Source: Uranotaenia lowii
Taxonomy: Eukaryota; Arthropoda; Insecta; Diptera; Culicidae
Assembly (NCBI RefSeq): GCF_029784155.1
Contig: NC_073693.1
Span: forward strand, 146,198,843-146,262,842
Reading direction: 5' to 3'
DNA length: 64,000 bases
Part shown: positions 58,753-64,000 of the stretch, piece after piece
Numbering within the stretch: position 1 is the stretch's first letter
Layout: each line of letters begins with the position of its first letter
Position numbers and translations under genes: made by a program
The notes under the pieces: model-generated
Seen by the model: the letters and a program-made list of their open reading frames with translations, nothing else
Told to the model about the DNA's origin: nothing
Database searches by the model: none

Positions 58753-58992
58753 GGTGCAGTTGAAGCACTGGCTGTGGTAGTTGTTGTTCAGGGCCTCCAC
58801 CCACTTGTCACCGGCCTCGACCGGGAACCCACAGGCGAAGCACTTGGTCGTGAACAGTTCGTTCCAGTCGGCTTCGCAGTAGGGATCACCTTCCTCCAGG
58901 AAGAACGGATTGTTGCCGAACAACTTGTTGCAGTAGGTGCACTTGAAGCACTCCGGATGGAACTGCTTGCCGATAGCGTTTAGGCAGTCACC
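58753..58992 (-). CDS. Zasp52: Zasp52-like exon: LIM domains
   Basis: 80 codons, phase 0 in and out, between TTCTCCACAG and GTAAGT. It begins GDCLNAIGKQFHPECFKCTY, supplying the rest of the second LIM domain in the window (HPECFKCTYC, then YCEADWNELFTTKC). It then opens the third with CFACGFPVEAGDKWVEAL and YHSQCFNCT. In the family these tandem C-terminal LIM domains bind Z-disc and integrin-site partners, including alpha-actinin-associated complexes. Spacing of Cys and His is canonical. Confidence 0.96.
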
Positions 58993-59056
58993 CTGTGGAG
59001 AAGAGAATGTTGAAGTTAGACTTTTGAGATTGTTTGGCAAAGCGTGGAAACCGTAC

Positions 59057-59240
59057 CTTGACTCTGTTGTTGCACTTGCTGCACATCGGAGCGAGGAACT
59101 GTTCGAAGCAGTACTCGCAGTACAAGTCACCCTTCTCCTCGACGAAACCGATGTCGGCCAGCGGACGTTTGCAGTTGGCGTTGTGGCAGATGAAGTGATC
59201 CGGGCACCAGATGCGACCGAGAGCGGTGATGAATGGTCCT
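59057..59240 (-). CDS. Zasp52: Zasp52-like exon: LIM domains
   Basis: 184 bp, entering in phase 2 after CACACACACAG and leaving in phase 0 at AAG|GTACGG. It encodes 61 residues from GPFITALGRIWCPDHF. With either alternative upstream exon it completes a LIM domain (WCPDHFICHNANC, LYCEYCFEQFLAPMC) and starts the next (CSKCNNRVK). The GTACGG donor is weaker than GTAAGT but is fixed by frame and motif continuity with 58992. Confidence 0.95.
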
Positions 59241-59351
59241 CTGTGTGTGTGTGAGAGAGATAAAGAGATTAGCACGACACAGAATAGGTAGATTGAAAAT
59301 AGTAAAAGGAAGCATTTGAAACACTGAAAAACACACACATAAACTACTTAC

Positions 59352-60003
59352 GTGACAATTTTGAGATTGCACTGACAGCAGATCGGAACCCTGTCCAAGC
59401 TGGGAACGGTTTGCTTCTTCTCTTCGTCCTCAGCTAGGCTCGGACTGGAGTTATTGTTTTTCTCAACGTACGAACGTCTATCACGGGCATGCGAGGTTAG
59501 TTCGGAACTTACTTTGCGTCGATTGACCTGTCCGTAGGTTTCTTCGTCGGGCTTCGGTTGGGTTTGGTTGGCTGTTTTGTTACGCAACACTACAGTGTTG
59601 TTCAAGGACAAAGGTTGTTGCGGTTTGAGATCTTTCGGCCCGGTTTCGAGTGGTGGGAATTTAGGTGGAGGAGGAGGAACCGGGACCGTTGAGGAATCAC
59701 AGATATCGATAATTTTGGACATAGGATGGGAAGGGTTCAGACTTTTCTTGGGAAGGGTATTGTTATTGTTCATGAGGTTCTCCTTGTTCTTGGCCCGAAT
59801 TGTGTCCGTATCGGAAGCTTCGTGTTTTTTGAGTCTTGCTTCCAGCATTTCCTTCAGAACGTTGGAAGCTTGCTTGCGGTATTCGCTATTGCCGTTGAAG
59901 GTGCCCAGTTTGCTTACCGAATTGTCCAAAAGCTTCGTCGCTGCACCTAGTTCGTAAGGCGATTGTTGCTTAAACGGCAACGTCTTTTTCTGCTGGAAAA
60001 GTT
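59352..60003 (-). CDS. Zasp52: Zasp52-like alternative exon with LIM half b
   Basis: 652 bp with acceptor TTTTCCAACTAACAG and donor AC|GTAAGT, phase 1 in and phase 2 out. It encodes 216 complete codons: FQQKKTLPFKQQSPYEL, a possible helical stretch YRKQASNVLKEMLEARLKKH, PVPPPPPKFPPLE, and a C-terminus DRVPICCQCNLKIV. CCQC is the first zinc pair of the LIM domain that 59240 completes. Other acceptors 11-14 bp downstream would enter in phase 0 and are less consistent with the phase of the neighbouring cassette. It should be used instead of, not together with, the 60188-63764 exon. Confidence 0.85.
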
Positions 60004-60187
60004 CTGTTAGTTGGAAAACACAAAACACTATTGGTTAACGAGTATTCAAACCATGCTTCAAATAAAAAATCTTACTAGGTAATGCAAAAAGATCAAATTA
60101 AAAAAACAACACTCAAAAACACAACAGCTTTAAAAAAAAATACGTGCAGCAAACCCAAATCAAACTCTCAAAAAACGGTCCCCGCAC

Positions 60188-63100
60188 CTGATTTGCTGAT
60201 TGCAGCAGCCGCACAACGGAACACGACCTCCGGGGGCAACGGCGTTGTTCATGACACCACGTCCACGGGTAGGGGCTGAGGTTGAACATGCCGCCCGACC
60301 CTTGTTAAATGCGCCCGAACCTGCGCTAGCACCAGAACTTCGATCAGAAATATTGCTACGACAACTGTTTTTGCGGGAAGTTGTGTTACTGAAGCCGATC
60401 GACGACGCTTGACTATGGTTACTGTAGCTGGAGGTTAGCGGCGCAGAGGATTCTGCCACCGGCGCCTGCGGCTGTGCGGCAACCGGTAGTGGTGGTTTCA
60501 CCGCAGCAGCTTGAGCGGGAGCTGTGTTAGTGCTAGCAATGACGGATGGAATTTGTGGCGGCCACGATTGAACTTGATCAGACTGTTGTGGTTGTTCCTC
60601 GGGTAGACTGCCGTACATGTATCGGTTGAACTGAGCTTTGAAACCACCCGAGCTGGGTGTCGGTGAATGTTTTTGCGGTATCATGACGCTTACCTTGCGT
60701 GAACTTTTAGCTGGAAAACGATCAATGAGGGGTTCGGGGAACATACTCGTCGTGGGGAAAGAATCGGCTGCTTTTTGTGGCACCTGTGGGGATACCATTT
60801 GTTGTGGGAAAGATGTAGGGAAAGATGTCTGAGAAGCTGGTTGTGATTTCTGGGGAAAAGATTCCGAGATTTGTATCAGTGGTTCCTCAGGCGGAGTGTA
60901 CTGTTGCATTTGTGGAGGGATATTCAGAGCATCGTCTTGACCCGAAAATCTCCTCGTTTGTTGAGCTACAAAACCTTTTTGGGGGGCTTCTTCTTCTTTG
61001 ATTTTTGATGAAAATTTGGCAGCTGCCGCATCTTGATCTTCGACTACGCTGACGCGTTTCTGAATCAGTGCATTTCCAACCTGGCTAGCGCTACAGACGG
61101 ATCGTTCAGAAGAAATCTCCCTTGATGATCTTTCCTGGGAGCGAACTGTCTTTTCACTGCTCTGCTGGCTAACGGCTCTCTGTTGACTAACACTTCGCTG
61201 CTGGCTAACGGTATTTCTTTGTTGCTGATGTTGCTGTGCGGTTGCGTTCCAACCGGGACCCATGCCGTGGTGCTGCTGTACCAACTTCTGCTGAATATCT
61301 GTCGGAACATGATCTTTATTTGCGTACCATGGAGTACCCTGTAGCTTACCCATTGAAAGATACAGCCCCGATTCGTTGGGAATACCGTCTCGAGAGGGTG
61401 GAACAAACGCCTTCAGAGGGTTTGGAGGTGGCCCAAAGGCTGGTGATTTACGAGCCGTCGCTGTTTGGGGCGTGCGACGTCCATCAAATTGCTTGGACTC
61501 GGCAAAGTACTCTTCGAATCCAAGCTGATGTTGGTAGTAAGGGATCGTTGTTGGGTGTTTCGTAAGGATCATCGAGGGTGTGAAACTTTGCCCTCGATCG
61601 ATGACTCCCTTGGCTTGAAGCCTCGTGTGTGCGTTGTTGAAGTGTGCCAGCTCGGCATCTTCTTCTATGGGCATCTGTATGACTGGGATGGTACGATTGT
61701 TTGGTTGTATGACTGTGAACGGTTGTGTTTTTTTCAACGTTACTTGTTCTCTAATATTTACAGGCTTTGCGATAGGCTGCGACTGCGAATGTTTATCTAC
61801 AAATGCCAGTGGAACATTTTGGCGCAATTCGGGAGGTTCCGGCGTTCTGGGTGGATTTTGCGTAGGAAGATTGAACCATTTCCGTTGGTACGGAGGTATC
61901 TCAGCCGGATGATTCAAGGGTGACTCTCGATCCCTGCGTAGCGCTAAAGAGTAATGATTTACACTAAGATCATGTTTAGGTGGTGTTTTGTCCTTAGGTT
62001 CTTCGACTTTTTCCGGTTTGCTGATTGGTTCTGGTTCAGGTTCTGGTTGTTCTATCGGTACCTCTACTTCCTGTGGTTGTTCCGGTACTGGAGCTAGATC
62101 AGGCTCCGGCAGAATCGGTTTGAAAGGCATCGGAGTTCGATTGCCGGAAACACTGGCAAAAGCCGAGAAGTTTTTGTCGGGATCGACCTGAATCGAGGGT
62201 TGCTGTTTGAGCAAATCTTGATACACTTCGGACCCTTCAAACTTGGCCTCGAGGAACGGTGTATAGGGCCGCTCCGGTGCCGTTGCCAGTGCATCGGTCA
62301 TCGAAATTCGACCCGACGGAACCGGCATTCCCTCCATTTGCGATGGGATCTCATGGCCGAAGGTCTGAAACGGGGTATAAGGAGCTGTAGTAAGAGCGTC
62401 CAAAAGGGGTGTTGTGCGAAAAGATGAAATTTTCTCGCTCCGAATCGGTTCCATCGAGTGCGGAGGGGGAAAGTATGGAGCGGTTTGTTCGGGAAGCCGA
62501 ATAACCGGAGCTGGGAGGTTCTTTGGAAAACGTTCCGCTTTAGTGGTAGACGAGGCAAGCACCCTAGCCATCACAGAGCCCTTCCGGGGAATGTCCAGAG
62601 GCGGGTATGGTTCGGGTTCCGGTTCCGGTTCAGGTTCCTTGTTTTGAGCGAGACGCCGTTCGAGGGCGTCCACTTGTCTCTTTAATGCTTCCAGTTGACG
62701 CATTTTCTTGTCCTCCTGTTCTCGGATGTAGGCTTCGTTACGTGATTTCATAAAATTGGCCTCTTCAATCTGTTCTTCGGTTAAGCGAACGGGGTCTCGA
62801 GGGGCCACGCAGAGTGCTTGCACAAGTGCACTTTGCCACTGTTTCGGAACGGGATTGGGAACTATTTTGGGAGGCATGTACATTTCCGGATTCGGAGATT
62901 TGATGATCGGTAGTTCGTAATGCGGTATTGTGATTTCTTCTGCGACTTCTTCGTTTTCAATAGTGTTTTTAAGCTCTTCGGCTTTTCGTTTGGCATCTAG
63001 TTCTGCTCTAAGATAGTTTTCTAACTCTTGGCGGTAGTCGACGAATTCGACTCGCTTCTGAGGCTTCACCTCTTCCGGCGGTGGTGGAGTTCTGACTCGT

Positions 63101-63764
63101 TCAATGATCTTCTCCGGCTCCGGTTCTTGCGATGGCTCGACAGTCGGTGGTTCGTCCAATGCAGTGTCGGTGTAAACGAAATGAGTGTACGATGCGTCAG
63201 ACATGGTAACCGTACTTGCCTGTGCGCTATACAGAGGTCCTCCGAATGGATAATCCATTTCAACTAGCGGGGTGTCGTAGTACGTCACTATCGGTTGTGA
63301 CGTCTGGGTCGAATACATTCGATACTCTTCGGATGATGCCGAAGTCGATGTTGTGTACGTTTCATAGCTATCCTCTTCTTGTTGATCCTGTTGCGCATCG
63401 CTTTGTCTGCGACTTAGCTCCGGAGCCGATTTGCTTTGGACGCTTTTGACAATTACCTGCTCAGGTTCTTGTACTACTATTTCTACGGTTTCACCTTGAC
63501 TTGCTTCTTGATTCTGTTCTTCCGGGGGTGAGTTGCTTTTATCTTTGGGCAGCGGCGGAGGAACGACCCATTGAAGTACCTTTTTGGGTGTAACCTTCTG
63601 AGTTTCTGGTGGTGGGATATAAATGGGAACGGCCGTAGGGATCGTTTGATCCTCGACACGTTTTGGAGGCCAGGTAAAGGGAGGAACGGGAGATTCGGCT
63701 TGAATTTGTACCTGTTCTTCATCCTCTTCGTTCTCCTCGACGTAGTATTCTTGCTCTTCATCGT
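60188..63764 (-). CDS. Zasp52: Zasp52-like large linker exon with LIM half a
   Basis: 3577 bp, phase 1 in (the only AG available is ACATCAG, just after an in-frame TGA) and phase 2 out at ATCAG|GTGCGG. About 1191 residues, mostly disordered and Pro/Gln/Glu-rich. In order: an acidic start (EEQEYYVEENEEDEEQ); WQSALVQALCVAP near residue 308; a coiled-coil-like EEQIEEANFMKSRNEAYIRE segment; PEPEPEPEPYP; two TAPxxPYTPF motifs (LDALTTAPYTPF, MTDALATAPERPYTPF); RKWFNLPTQNPPRTPEPPEL; a Q-rich stretch with SQQRSVSQQRAVSQQ; then VPLCGCCNQQIR, the first LIM zinc pair. This is the muscle Z-disc scaffold linker of Zasp52. PDZ, ZM and first LIM exons lie to the right of the window. Confidence 0.93.
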
Positions 63765-64000
63765 CTGATGTTATCGTGGTTTTGTTTGATCAAGTTTGTT
63801 CAATCAATTTCATCAATCGGATTGTTCAATCAAGTTCACGCCGTTTGCGTTATGATTATTTTAAAGCACGTGGAAAGAGAGAGAGGCAAAAAGCATAGAA
63901 TAGAGAAAGCGAAAGCATAGAAAGCATGATTAGGAAAGCGTTATTCTAGAAATAGTGGAGGAAGCACGAATAGAGGAAGTATGATGAACAACGTGTAGTT
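63765..64000 (-). other. Upstream intron of Zasp52-like gene
   Basis: Intron side of the 63764 acceptor. The pyrimidine tract is weak. ATTGTTCAATCAA-like words occur twice and AAAGCATAGAA words recur near 63890-63930. No exon seen. Confidence 0.6.

Noticed and set aside
59568..59957. Long + strand frames opposite the Zasp52 exons (also 61465-61923, 62200-62427)
   Set aside because: Antisense shadows of GC-rich coding exons with no motifs or splice support.

Overview
The window is AT-rich animal nuclear DNA with introns and dense nested transposons. It most likely comes from a mosquito or a close dipteran relative. The reasons are a Zasp52-type gene, a DD37E (ITmD37E-like) mariner, BEL/Pao, copia and RTE-type retroelements, tRNA-derived SINEs and many TA-flanked MITEs. 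The species cannot be fixed by reading alone.

Two host protein-coding genes converge. On the + strand, three spliced exons (3328-3550, 19837-19932, 20133-20856) encode the C-terminal tail of a protein with three PPxY motifs. It is probably the cytoplasmic end of a membrane receptor whose 5' exons lie to the left of the window. On the - strand, five exons (63764 down to 40690) encode the C-terminal part of a Zasp52-like PDZ/LIM Z-disc scaffold: a 3.6 kb disordered-linker exon, a 652 bp alternative exon, and three LIM domains. The final 25 codons lie across an 18 kb intron. The two large exons have identical phases (1 in, 2 out) and each ends with the first Cys pair of the same LIM domain, so they are mutually exclusive by reading frame. 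A tRNA-Ser(GCT) gene lies between the two genes.

The rest is mostly mobile DNA. 3.5-19.8 kb (receptor intron): nested TA-flanked elements (9907-11877, 17125-19131), a tRNA-related retroposon with a 21-bp target duplication, and Jockey-like and RTE-like fragments. 22.7-28.0 kb: a Tc1-type long-inverted-repeat element carrying a copia-like LTR element (23514-27319). Most of the copia pol is replaced by a long open frame built from a ~327-bp higher-order repeat. 31.1-37.8 kb: a complete but defective BEL/Pao element with both LTRs, CAAAT target duplications, a tRNA-Tyr-like primer site, three in-frame stops and a missing nucleocapsid/protease segment.

40.8-58.8 kb (last Zasp52 intron): a DD37E mariner relic, a hAT MITE with 8-bp duplications, and a second MITE. 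Both MITEs sit in a repeat whose uninterrupted paralogue is at 58 kb. The intron also holds a TACCGTCAA-ended element with a nested insertion, a tRNA-derived SINE, an apparently intact RTE-like retrotransposon with a 987-codon EN-RT frame and 15-bp duplications, and a 1.2 kb tandem duplication. No CRISPR, rRNA or prokaryotic feature was seen.
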